Assembly: GCA_036365455.1 (NCBI GenBank)
Contig: JAWQUS010000027.1
Coordinates: 13,566,501 to 13,630,500 of the forward strand
From: Macrosoma leucophasiata
Lineage: Eukaryota > Arthropoda > Insecta > Lepidoptera > Hedylidae
Length of the DNA stretch: 64,000 nt
Direction: 5' to 3'
In this document: piece by piece, positions 37,481 through 48,927 of the stretch
How the letters are laid out: every line of letters begins with the position of its first letter
How positions within the stretch are numbered: the stretch's first letter is position 1
Program-made: the position numbers and the translations under genes
Notes under the pieces: generated by a model
The model's input: only the letters and a program-made list of their open reading frames with translations
The model's database searches: none
What the model was told of the DNA's origin: nothing

Positions 37481-37842
37481 AAAGTCGTTAAGTTCACTAA
37501 GCCGTGACAGTTTTCTAATGGTAGGATGCTGAATCTATACTTAATAATATAAAGAGGTAAAGTTTGTAACTTCGGTTGTTTGTTTGTAGGTACTAAAAGT
37601 CTAAAAGTCGTTGAGTTCACTAAGTCGTGACAGTTTTCTAATGGTAGGATGCTAAATCTATACTTAATAATATAAAGAGGTAAAGTTTGTAACTTTGGTT
37701 GTTTGTTTATAGGTACAAATCTTCGTAAATACTGAACCGATCATGAAAATTCCTTCACTATCAGAAAGCTACCCTATTCAGGGGTGCTATATGTAATTAT
37801 GATAGTAATGTTGGTAACAATGCACTCGTGCTAAGTTGCTAG
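37481..37842 (+). mobile_element. Small Helitron-like element with a 123-bp 5' tandem duplication
   Basis: The element proper runs 37657-37842 (TCTATACTTAATAATATAAA ... GCTAAGTTGCTAG|T). A 123-base unit including the element's first bases and about 55 bases of flank is repeated: 37481-37603 and 37604-37726. The repeat carries a second element start at 37534. Confidence 0.65.
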
Positions 37843-38885
37843 TATTTTATAAACAGATCGTTTCATCAAAAACTGGTCTTAACAAATCTCCAATATTTTT
37901 TAAAAGAAATAGTTAATTTTAACTATAACCTGCGTGATGGAATTAAAAATAGCTGCCCCACTTTACGAATAGGGCAAGTATCCTAAAAAATATTAATCAA
38001 GATTTTATTGCACAATTTTCTCAGCAAACTGATGTGTATGCCAAATTATAGTTTCTAGTTTCTAGTCTACGAGCTTAACTGTGGACAAACAGACGGACGC
38101 ATGGACATGGTGAAACTATAAGGGATCGTATGTTAAAAACGTTTCTTTACATCCTTTATATCCTTGCATACCAATATCCATCATTCGCTAATTACGCTTT
38201 TTGGACTCCCATACGTAAAAATAGGTGACATTTGCTATATCTATTGATATACCTACACGGGATACATTTCCAAACTCTGCGAATGCAACTTCGCATCTTC
38301 TCTGACAAAAAAACCCTATAACACTTACCACCCGACCCAAGGATTGTACTTGGCCAAGAATAAAAAAAAACTCTATTAAAATTGTTTGAGATATGACTTC
38401 ACAAGGTTACGAGGTCACGCATGTACGTCTAATTTTAATTTTGAAATTTAATTATAGTATCTATGTAAATAATAATGAATCACCGAAATGTTTGCACGCG
38501 CATAACTTCCAAACGACTGCACCAAATTGGATAAATGTCTTATTGACAAGAAAAGGTTAAAAAAAATATTAAAAAAAACATAATAGCAAAAATTTAAAAT
38601 ATCGCCGATGACTAGTTGACTAGTTTTAAATATCTTATTAATATATTATGAATAGATATTTTTTTAGGAATCTGTTCAACCGGTGGAAGAAAACAAAAAC
38701 ACATGGACACCGAGGGCACATAGGACACCGACAACACCGACCAGAACATCAGATCACGATTCACGACCGTAGGGGTAGATGACAATATTTGGGAGCAAAA
38801 TATAAATTTAGAATTTTAAGGTAACTTACTTGATGCAGGTGGAAAAAAAAATGTAAATCTCCCCTTTTTCCTATTATCAGCTTTA
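37843..38885. other. No recognisable feature
   Basis: AT-rich DNA without supported feature. Confidence 0.6.
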
Positions 38886-39064
38886 TCTAATAATATAATA
38901 TTTCAGAGAAGAAACATTTGTGTTTTTGTATGTATGTAACGTCTTCACACAAAACTACTGGACCGATTTTCAAATATCTTTCACCATTAGAAAGCTGCAT
39001 CTTCACTGAGTGACAGAAGCAGTTACATTCTATGCACCCGTGCGAAGCCGGGGCGAGACACTAA
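38886..39064 (+). mobile_element. Small Helitron-like element (about 180 bp)
   Basis: Begins TCTAATAATATAATATTTCA, contains ACTACTGGACCGATTTTCAA and ATTAGAAAGCTGCATC, and ends TGCGAAGCCGGGGCGAGACA-CTAA, a CTRR-type end. Confidence 0.55.
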
Positions 39065-42030
39065 CAATATCTTAAATTAATAATAGATGTGGAGATAATA
39101 AGGAAAACAATATTCTAACTGTAGCCGTTATCGTAAAACATTTAAAATCAATGACCTAAAAGAGACCGGTGATTCATAACTGTTCTCAAAACCGAACGTA
39201 GCGAAAGCAAAATACTTTTTCTTGTTGTTTTGTTAAGCAGATTTAAAAAGTAAAGAAATCACATCTGAATTCTTATTCACGTTTTTTTTCATTACTTCTT
39301 AATATATCTATCTTTAATGTATACAATCTTCGCAAATAACTTGTTCTACTTAATAAATATTAATTACAATTACAGGTTCGATAAAATTTTTTCTAAGCCT
39401 ATCAAAATTACGTAATAGATCAATCAGGTCACTAAATAAAATTCACCAAAACATTCACCTGTTTTTAAATCTTGGACTATATAATTATTACAGGTTCCTC
39501 GTTTAATTAAATTTAATGAGCATCATAAATTTCTATCAAAAGTATAAAAAAAAAAAAATACAGTAAATCTATGTCCAAAGAAAAGCTATTTAGTATATGT
39601 TCTTCACTTTATACACAAATGTTAATAATTAGAAATGTTTTCTTCCTTCTAGTTTTTTAAAGAAAAAATTACCTACATTCAAACAAAAAATCTCATCTGT
39701 CGCCACTCTGTCTGTTAAACGAGGTTAACAAATTCTTTATATATGAAACATATGAAAGAGTCGCACTATTGATGTTAAGCTATTAATAAACATACTTCAT
39801 TAATTCATGACGCACCGAATTCTAGAAATTGTGGTTTGTGTTTTCGGCAAGTATCGTTTCTCATACGTAGTACCCAAAATAAGTCATAAATTCGCAGTCT
39901 TTAGTTACCTACCCATAAAACTTAAATTATTTAAGTATGTATCTTTAAATCAATAAATGGGTTTTATCCAGGCACGATTCATAACATGATTAGGCAAAAG
40001 CCTTTGCATTTTAATTGTTCCTTATGTTTGTCGTGTCGCCAAATAAAAGTATTACGTTATAAAGTTTTACCAAACCATATTTTATGTGTGAAATAAAATA
40101 GACGAGTCATTCTATCTAGGCATGTTTTTATTTCAATCAAAAACTATATTTTTTCCTATTTTTTTAGTATAAAAATCAAAGATAAATAACTTACTAAGCC
40201 CGTCCGGTGCTGAAATTACACGTAAAGCATTATGTTAGTAGCAAATATGTATTTTTCAAGGGTATCGTTAAGACCATAAATAAACAATATTAGTCCTGAA
40301 TATAATTTGTTACTTACGTTTTATATTGATTTCACTTTACATGGATATGTTAATTACGAGTATATCATAGTTTTGAAGTATCGCTTTACTGCATTTATTG
40401 ATATTTTATCGATGAAACCGTAATAAATGAAATAATCCTAAAGTCTGCTTCATTTTTACTTAACATTAATACCGGCATCTTTAAAATAAAACAAACAAGG
40501 TCAATATCTATGGCATCAATAGACATTTCTTAATATATATTTGAATACGGTCTTAGCAGGATCTAATGTGTTGTTCTTGAACAAACTTTACAAACACAAG
40601 AACAAATATCGATTACATACCTACCACGATATTATAATTTATCATGGCCATGGGGCTTTGTGTGATTTGAAACACCTAAAGAATAGCGTATCAAATATCT
40701 GAAAAAAAAAGACATCAACAGCGTATTTTTCCAAATAACTCGTTATACATTTATTTATTACAAATACTGTAACGTTCAAATTGCCTTTTGAAATAAGATA
40801 TTAGTTTTATTACTCCAATTTATAATATTTTGTGAGTATAAAAATGAGTATTCTTAATAAAAATATGCGAATTAATATTTTAAGGACGGTTAAAGTTCTT
40901 ATCGAACATTACAATCTAAAATTAAAAAACTTTATAAATATAGCTTTTTAAAGATCAATGAATCTTTCAATGACATATCTGATCAACATCTACATATTAA
41001 CAATATAATGTCAAGACGACACTTTTACTCCGCATAACAAACATTCCTTCAATCTGAAATATTTACTTGCGATCCATCGCTCATTATTTCCTGTTGCAAA
41101 TTTGTCTTGTATAAATTCACCTGTTTTGACATTGAAAGTTTACTGACGGTGTATTGAATATCAAGATGCAAAAGTACGATCGTCACAACATTGTCGTCTG
41201 AAGATCAGCCGTGCCAAGTCGACGCTTTGTCTGGCAAAACCGAGAGAGAACCTTGCTTCGCTCCCACGTTTCATTGAAAGGCCCTCCTCAGTTTTTTGAT
41301 GACTCTACATAATATTATACTGTCGTATGTTCAACTGGCATGATTATCAAAGCTAAATTTGAACAAAGTATACTAAATATGGACATAATACAACAAATTA
41401 TACTAACATACATACAAAAATATGAACACACTCATTTCTATTTTAGTATCAATTAACACATATCTAACTCTACATCACTGATATTACGAATATTTGTAAA
41501 ATTATTCATATCGGATGGAAGAATATAACATAGTTACTGGTTTATAGTAATATAATAATAAGGCCATTTGTTTAAAGGTCATCCGAACTGGCTACGACTT
41601 TCAAGATGCGATCGGGAAACTTTTATGGAACTTAAGAAATTTAATGACAAACGTCTAATCAATGTAGAGTTAAGTTTGTTGATTAGTGAATATAAAAATA
41701 TCTGTCTTCGTTGGTGGCCGCAAAAGCGATGATCACATACTTATAATACTCAATATAACTTGTATTTCGCTTGTACATTTACACTTTTAACTGTCCATTT
41801 TCATATATATTGGAGATAATATAAATGTTTGAATATTTTCCTCGTTGAAATAATATAAATAGAATAGTTTATTAAATAATATAAAAATTGCTTGTATTGG
41901 AAACGATCTTGTTGTCTATGTTTCGTGATGAAAGTAAAGTGTCTTTATTATTATTTTATAAATGGTTTCAATTAAATATGAAACCTACAAATAACTTTTT
42001 TAATGATTGTATGTTATATTACATTTTATT
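39065..42030. other. About 3 kb with no recognisable feature
   Basis: Strongly AT-rich DNA without repeats I recognise or plausible exons. It could be 5' intergenic DNA of the CAP gene. Confidence 0.6.
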
Positions 42031-42110
42031 GCGCCAGGCAAATATTGAGATTCTTGATATTAACAATTAAGTTAGTTGTTAATATCAAGAATCTCAATAT
42101 TTTCTTGTCG
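42031..42110. repeat. Long hairpin with a perfect 26-bp stem
   Basis: 42041-42066 and 42076-42101 are perfect inverted copies around a 9-base loop (TTAAGTTAG). Imperfect pairing continues outward to about 42031 and 42110. The size fits either a small foldback repeat or a microRNA precursor; the perfect stem argues for the former or a siRNA-type hairpin. Confidence 0.9.
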
Positions 42111-42465
42111 CAATATATTTAACCAATAACCAAATAATTTGTTACATGCTATAAACAATTTAAGTTACAACAAAACAAAACAAAAAAACTATCGATATCT
42201 GATAAAGTTAATGTTCAGAAAAAAAAGAGCGTTGTTGCAACAATAACATCTGTGTTCAATCTCTTACCTACGTATGATGTAAAATAAAAGATATTTTAAT
42301 ATGTAAATGAGTAAAACTTTAGCAAAAAATCACCTCAGATGGAAAACCGGATTGGTTGGCAACAGACTCTATGTCTCCTAATATTCAACTTCTCAACTAC
42401 CATCTTATGTTTTTCCATTTAATTAATGAACTCTTAATTTCGTCCATGCTTACCTATATAATAAT

Positions 42466-42583
42466 AACAATAATGGCAACCCATTATACGTCCCACTGCT
42501 GGGCACGAGTCTCTCCCCTTTTTTTGGGAGGCCTGAAACTTACTCCACCACGCTGCTCCAATGCGGATTGGTGGAGGAGCTTA
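42466..42583 (-). repeat. Repeat D fragment
   Basis: Shares CCCACTGCTGGGCACGAGTC and CCACGCTGCTCCAATGCGGA with the copy at 3881. The tRNA-like head is missing. Confidence 0.75.
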
Positions 42584-43099
42584 TTATATAATTCATATTA
42601 AATACAAAACATTAACGTGTATTCATTTTCAGATACCGGAAAATCATCGTACATTTGTCGGAAAAGTCAATGTAAAATTAAATATCCCGTGATACAAAAA
42701 ACTTGATTACATATTATTCTTTCTTCAGTTGACTATAATTTTGCTTAAAGACCACTTCCGTTCCGACCAATATCTGTCAACATATTTCCACGTTTGGCTC
42801 GAACACATCACAAGAACTCGATTTCATTGACAACCAGCGGGTGCAGCATAATGAGTTTTAAATTATTACTGCCGATAAAAAGTGGACGGTCCATGTTCCT
42901 TTAACCTTTCTTTATTTCGTAACTGAAGACAGAACACGACCGACACTGGATAGCTTTAGGGTGTCTACCGCGTATACCTACAGAGCTTTATGAAAAAATT
43001 GTCTGTAAATTATAGTTTGGATGTTCTGATTCGGAGCTGAATGCAATGCTTGTTGTTTTTTAGTGTTCAGTTTAGGGGTAGATTTTAGAGAAGTGGTCG
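42584..43099. other. No recognisable feature
   Basis: AT-rich DNA upstream of the CpG-rich block. Confidence 0.55.
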
Positions 43100-43389
43100 T
43101 CGTGGAGGTCTGGTGTGTTGAAGCGGGCGGCGCGCGGCACGCGGCGGCGACGCTGAGTCTCCATGGTAACTTGCCGGCGACTACATAAACGAGCGCGTGA
43201 CCGACAGCCTCACAGATTGCTATAGCCTGGAGAGCGCGCGGCACTCTGTGCGGCGGATCACCGGCAAAAATAATCTAGTTTGACGTTTCGTAAATATAAG
43301 CGGCAGAACTTTAGTTACGAATCGCAAATTTAAAAGGTGCATTCAATTTCAGTTTTGAAAGTGTTGTGAATAAACTTTTGTAATTCAAG
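43100..43389 (+). promoter_or_regulatory. CpG-rich upstream region of the CAP gene with X-box-like site
   Basis: 43100-43260 is unusually rich in CG dinucleotides (GGCGGCGCGCGGCACGCGGC) against AT-rich surroundings. 43157-43170 reads GTCTCCATGGTAAC, matching the RFX X-box consensus. Possible core elements of the CAP gene are AAATATAAG (43292-43300) and an initiator-like TCAGTT at 43349-43354, but neither spacing is ideal. The block could instead be the promoter of another transcript. Confidence 0.45.
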
Positions 43390-46300
43390 ATGATCGCCCT
43401 AGTGTTGTTTGTTATGGGAGGTCTCCTTGTGGCAACAGAGGGCTGCGGTGCCGGCAAACAGATGATAAGTAAGTTCAATTATTTAAGGATGACATAAACA
43501 CCTTGATACAGCCCTTAATCCAAAAATATATTAAATATTAATTACTTTGACATCTGTTTGGAATAAAAATTAATCAGCGAATAAATCATGCCTTAATGTT
43601 AATATGTCATAATTTCATAAAACATGTACACTAAATCATAATACCTATATGAAAACGTTAAATATTAATGAGTATATGAATAAATAAATTGTCAATAATA
43701 TTTATAGAAAATTTATGACTCCATTCTATTACATAGAACATAATATTGTGAACATTTACAACTATGACAATTACATGTGAATTGCTGGCATGTGTGAAAA
43801 ATGTAGGAACAATTCATTGTCAAAACTGCAATAAATTTTCCCGCCGCCACCCAGTCTAGATTCCGCGAATGATTTTTGGCAAAAGCGACAACTTTATTTG
43901 CATACTTGTATGGATCGAGGTCGTAAAAATTTATTGACATAGACACCTGCTTAATACGCACCGGTCTAATAAATCAGACAAATCCGTAGGATTATGAAAT
44001 CATGCTTTAACAAAATTGAACACAATAGTATTTTCACCTTGACTTTCAATTTAGGGAAGACAAACATGAAAAGTTTCTGAAAGTTAGAGTAGTAAGATGG
44101 GCTAGATGTTTTCAATGTATAATTTTGTCAAAACGACAATTTATTAATATAACGTTCTGGTGTTATTATAGAGTCTGGAGGATTATCGGCGTATGAGAAA
44201 CAGGCAATCGTTGACGCACATAATCGCTTGCGACAATCTGTGGCGCTTGGACAAGTATCCAGCCAGCCACCGGCAGCAAACATGATGGAAATGGTACGTC
44301 ATTTTACTAATTTTATTAATATATAAAATTCCTTAACACTGTAAAAGAATTAGCCTTTAAATGTAATAGGTTTTGGAAAAAGTCTTTTCGCGTTATAGTA
44401 TGTATGAACTTGTAATAAAATCTCTTTGGCTGTAGTATTTGTATCTGGCTGGTTTTGGTATCATTGAAAGTTAAAATTTTAAAGAACATAATTCCAAATT
44501 CAAATTAGGCAAATGTGTGATTTTCATTTGTTTTTCGTACTGTCAAGATGAGTGAATCTAATGAAGAAATTCGATACATTTTAAAATTTTACTACAAAAA
44601 AGGTAAAAATACAACGCAAGCAGCGAAAAAAATTTGCGATGTTTATGGACCTAGTGCAGTGTCTGTGAGAGTAGCACAAATTTGGTTTAAGCGTTTTCAA
44701 TCCGGAAATTTTGATGTCAAAGATGCACCTCGCTCTGGTCGCCCTATTACGGATAAAATGGATGCCATTTTTGAAAAAGTGGAGCAAGATCGACATATCA
44801 GTAGTGATATGTCGATCTTACGTACGACGTAGCTGAAGAACTGAGAATTGATCACAAAACAGTTTTGGCGCATTTTAAAAAAGATGGGTACAAAAAAAAG
44901 CTCGATATTTGGGTACCTCACGAGCTCACTGAAAGAAACCTAATGAACCGTGTACTCATTTGTGATTCTTTATTACGACGTAATGAAACCGAATCATTTT
45001 TGAAGAAGCTGATAACTGGTGATGAAAAGTGGATCACGTACGACAAGAACGTGTGAAAAAGGTCGTGGTCAAAGGCCGGTCAGGCTTCACAGACTGTGGC
45101 GAAACCCGGGTTAACTCGCAATAAGGTGATGTTGTGTGTGTGGTGGGATTGGAAGGGCATTATTCATTATGAGCTATTACCACCAGGCAGGACTATCGAT
45201 TCTGAACGAATCGATTCTACTGCGAACAACTGATGAGATTAAAGCAAGAAGTTGAGAGAAAGCGGCCGGAATTGATCAACAGAAGGGGTGTGGTGTTTCA
45301 TCATAATAACGCTAGACCTCACACATCTATAGCCACTCAGCAAAAATTAAGAGAGTTTGCCTGGGAGGTGTTAATGCATCCGCCGTATAGTCCTGACCTT
45401 GCACCTTCAGATTTCCACCTGTTTCGGTCTCTTCAGAATTCTTTATTTTAGGTTCTTTATTATGTTAGGTTAACATCACGAGAGGACTGCCAAATCCACT
45501 TGTCGCGGTATTTTGATGAGAAGTCCCAAAATTTTTATAGCAATGGGATCATGTCCCTACCTACAAGATGGCAAAAGGTTATCGAACAAAATGGTACATA
45601 CATACTTTAGTTAAATTTAAATAACCTATATTAAAAAATGTTTTGAATTACCTTAAAAAATGCGAAGAAACTTTTTCCCCAACCTAATATGTCTATGTTA
45701 TTTAATTTAAATAAATTAAGATAAATATTATTATTCGCTAATTTTATATAAGTATCTAAATTTTAAAATGTTACATAAGTAGCAGAAAATATACCTCCAT
45801 CTACATAAAGTTGACAACGTATTGCCTATATAAATTTAAATTTAATAAAAAACTAATTTATTTTATTACACCTCGAAGAATTGAATATGTTGTCAAAAGC
45901 AGAAAATTAGCAAAAAAATGTAATATTTTTAAAGTTTGAATGGACCTTTATACGCAATATTATTGACATAATTCACACAAGAAATATATTTCCAAGCTTG
46001 TGTTTATGTATAAAAATATGCATGGCAATAGGCAATGTTCACTTTTCGGAAAATCATAATAATAAACCTTCAACTTAAATGGCAAATATTCATAATAAGT
46101 GTATTTTACACACATCGTGAATTATGTTTTTAAAAAAAGAATACAAAACGTAAAATACATTTATTGGTGATGTAATAAAATTTTGTTTTCATTAGAGACC
46201 GTTGCTTCTTCAGATTTAAATATTCCTCTAAACGAGTTGTGAACATGAAACCAACCTTAACTGTTTGTCTGTCTGAATTTTTTATTGGTGTATGTTTGCC

Positions 46301-47728
46301 ATGTCGACATAAAAATCAGATGAGGAAATTAAGCTATCTAAAATCGTCATTTTTATGTTTGTATTTTATTTCCATAATAACTGTACGACGTTAATTTTCG
46401 TAAAAACATAAAATATATTTATTAATGACATATTTTCTTAAACTGTTTGTTATTTATTTATCAATCATTTTGTAATATATTAAGTAAACAAAGAAAAGGT
46501 AAACAAAAAATTTTACTTACCACAAAATGACACGTTAAACGTAGATGCAGACAATGACCTCTCCAAAGTTCAGCGTCCTAAGTCCATATGTTTGCTCGAG
46601 ATTTGCATAGTAACTCTCTGTATTAAGATTTCCATAACAGCGGGAACTAATGATGGATCGTTCTATTTATAGGTATGGGACGATGAGCTAGCAGCTACTG
46701 CGCAACGCTGGGCCGACCAGTGCACCCCTGCCCACGACCGTGCTTCACAGCGCGATGTTGGCAGATTCCCTGTCGGCCAAAACTTGGCAGCAACTTGGAC
46801 CACTCGTCCTCCAAGCCAGCCTGCTGACTCAGAGCCTGACTTCATGAAGCAAATCAACGCTTGGTTTGATGAAGTGCGCATATATGGCTTCAAGCCTATC
46901 AGCGGAGGACACGGAACAGGACATTACTCGCAGGTAAATTGTTTGTTAGTTGTTTTTCTGTTTTCGAAACAAGTGCCAAAGGTTTAGGCTGTCAATATTC
47001 AACGTAGCATTAAACGATTTTCATTAAAATGAATGCAAAAAATAACAGATCCAATAAATTTACTAGAAATGATCAAGAAATGAACAAAATCATCTTAGAT
47101 TTGCTAATTTGATTCTAATAAATTTACTTTCTTTTCAGTTGGTATGGGGAGAAACTTCTCAAGTAGGATGCGGATTTACATTCTACTACGATTCAGTACG
47201 AGGTTACACAAAGCTCTACGTTTGCAACTATGGGCCTGGTGGCAACGTTATTGGATCCAACCCATACGAGAAAGGATACCCGTCCTGCAGCACCTTTGGG
47301 CTCTCAGAGTCTAGAAAATATTCTGGCCTTTGCTGTAAGTATACAAATATTTCTTACCACAACATTGATGCCAGATTTATTATTTGTATCGATATATATT
47401 TAACAGGTAATCATTTTACAGTACAATTTCTTACACTTATTTGTTTATTGCAGCAGCCAGCTACACCGCTACCTCAAGCTATCAAACGGTGGATAACACC
47501 AACAACTACATCTCGAATGTCATCCCCGACAGCGAAGACTCGCAATACAACTATCAGTTCTACAACCAATACAACAACCAGTACCAATATCAGTACCAGC
47601 AACCTGACACCTACTATCATGCTGAAACCTCAACCTTCAGGCCACTCCTCAGCATCTTCAAGACGGCTACGAATCTTTTCACAAAACCAAAGTCGACCGG
47701 ATTTAGAATTGGTACTGTTTACGTATAG
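43390..47728 (+). CDS. Secreted CAP-domain protein (antigen-5 / venom-allergen-like), five exons
   Basis: Exons 43390-43468, 44172-44293, 46673-46933, 47139-47334 and 47454-47728 join in frame to 310 residues; all introns are GT-AG. Residues 1-18 form a signal peptide (MIALVLFVMGGLLVATEG). The CAP domain has HNRLR (43-47), GQNL (102-105), INAWFDEV (128-135), GHYSQLVW (150-157) and YVCNYGPGGN (181-190). The likely CAP cavity residues are His88, Glu134 and His151; the usual first Glu is Gln103, a common change in insect members. Six Cys remain after the signal. Residues about 221-310 form a Tyr/Asn/Gln-rich tail not typical of the family. Intron 2 (2.4 kb) hosts a mariner. CAP proteins of insects are extracellular; the exact role is unknown. 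It need not be a venom component. Confidence 0.9.
44367..45688 (+). mobile_element. mariner element, copy 2, in intron 2 of the CAP gene
   Basis: Both terminal repeats are present (TAGGTTTTGGAAAAAGTCTT ... GAAACTTTTTCCCCAACCTA), in the same orientation as the host gene. It lies 73 bases inside the intron and should be removed by splicing. Confidence 0.9.
44548..45610 (+). pseudogene. mariner transposase, several frame breaks
   Basis: Same protein family as copy 1 and with an intact start (MSESNEEIRYILKFYYKKGK). Breaks: a 17-base insertion near 44806-44822, a CGA-to-TGA stop at about 45054 (RKRSW region), an 8-base insertion near 45207-45214 and a 16-for-4 base replacement near 45446-45461. 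The two first insertions are inverted copies of adjacent sequence. The DDE motifs GDEKWITY and SPDLAPSDFHLF remain; the middle Asp is now Asn (VVFHHNNARPHTS), which alone would abolish catalysis. Confidence 0.88.
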
Positions 47729-48385
47729 CTCCTTTAATGTACCTAGATAATAATGTCATAGCAGTATTTTTAAATAGTCATACATATACTCTGAACGTCG
47801 CCGATCAATATGTAGATGATCCTATAGCTTCTTATACAATAGAACAAACATGGTGAATTTGTATATCCCCGGACGTCGATCGATGTCAACAAACAATGTA
47901 GTATGTCGACAACCGAGTGTCTCATAGATTCTTAGGATATGATTGGCAAGATTACCACAATATTTGTCCTTAATGTTTACGAAACATTTTTTTTAATATG
48001 TGTATATAATGAGAGTGTTACAGTTTACATGTTTTCGCTTACCAAAGTTGATGATTATATTGCATCGGCCTTTAAAAAGAGAACCGGCGGCGTGCAAATA
48101 TATGCGTGAACCATATTGTGACAGTTGTGTTACTCGACTGATTATTCGAAACTGTTTTTACAGAACTTCGGAACATTTGTAGATATTATGCCTTGGTTTT
48201 ACAAGGGCTTAAGGATTTCTAACTCAACTATGATATACTTGATTAACGAATAGGTCGAAGGTCTGATAGTTAATGCTTAAAATACTACGCTGTCGCGAAT
48301 GACCTTCTAGTATTAGCAGAGTGTAAAAGTATCTTGTTATTTAGATTATTTATATTTTAAAATAAATATTTCCATATTAATTTAT
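47729..48385 (+). terminator. Putative 3' UTR and polyA signal of the CAP gene
   Basis: After the stop at 47726-47728 the first good signal in a suitable AT-rich setting is AATAAA at 48361-48366, followed by a T-rich stretch. This would give a 3' UTR of about 650 bases. No transcript evidence is available from sequence alone. Confidence 0.4.
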
Positions 48386-48927
48386 TTTTTATTCTCTGTT
48401 ACATCGTAATATTTACATAAAACATTTTATCACTGAAGCATTGTTGTATTAATTATTCATAATATTTTACTACTACTAGTTTTTCATAAATTTTATGGTC
48501 AGAAAACCCAATCGTATATCCTTTAAATAATATTTGAAGAATATTATTACTAAATAAAAATAGATATTCGAATATAATGAAGGCCAATCATTTATTTCTA
48601 ACCATTTGCTATTTTTAGTGTTTGACACATAGTTGACCTATATATGTTCAGACTTCAATTCAACCATTCTCTAAATATACCTATTTAAAGAATATTATAA
48701 ATGAAACAATATGGCAACACACAACAGCTAACTTAACTTTAAAAAATGAATCAAAATCTCAGACTAATAGATCAAAGGAAAGGTAGATTTTGGAAAAGAG
48801 GAGAAATAAATTGCTATATTTATAAAAATACAGAAATGGGAATAAAATGCCCAAAATCGTAATGATTTACTCTAGTATTCGCCTCCGTTTTTTTTTAAAG
48901 TAAATAAACATAATACCTTCTATTCTT
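48386..48927. other. No recognisable feature
   Basis: AT-rich spacer downstream of the CAP gene. Confidence 0.6.

Noticed and set aside
42978..43244. 88-codon Ala/Thr-rich open frame on the - strand over the CpG-rich block
   Set aside because: GC-rich DNA opens long antisense frames easily; no family or splice sites support it, and the block is better read as a promoter-type region.
43390..47728. Naming the CAP gene as a venom toxin
   Set aside because: Antigen-5-like CAP proteins are widespread secreted proteins in non-venomous insects; the sequence gives no evidence of toxicity.
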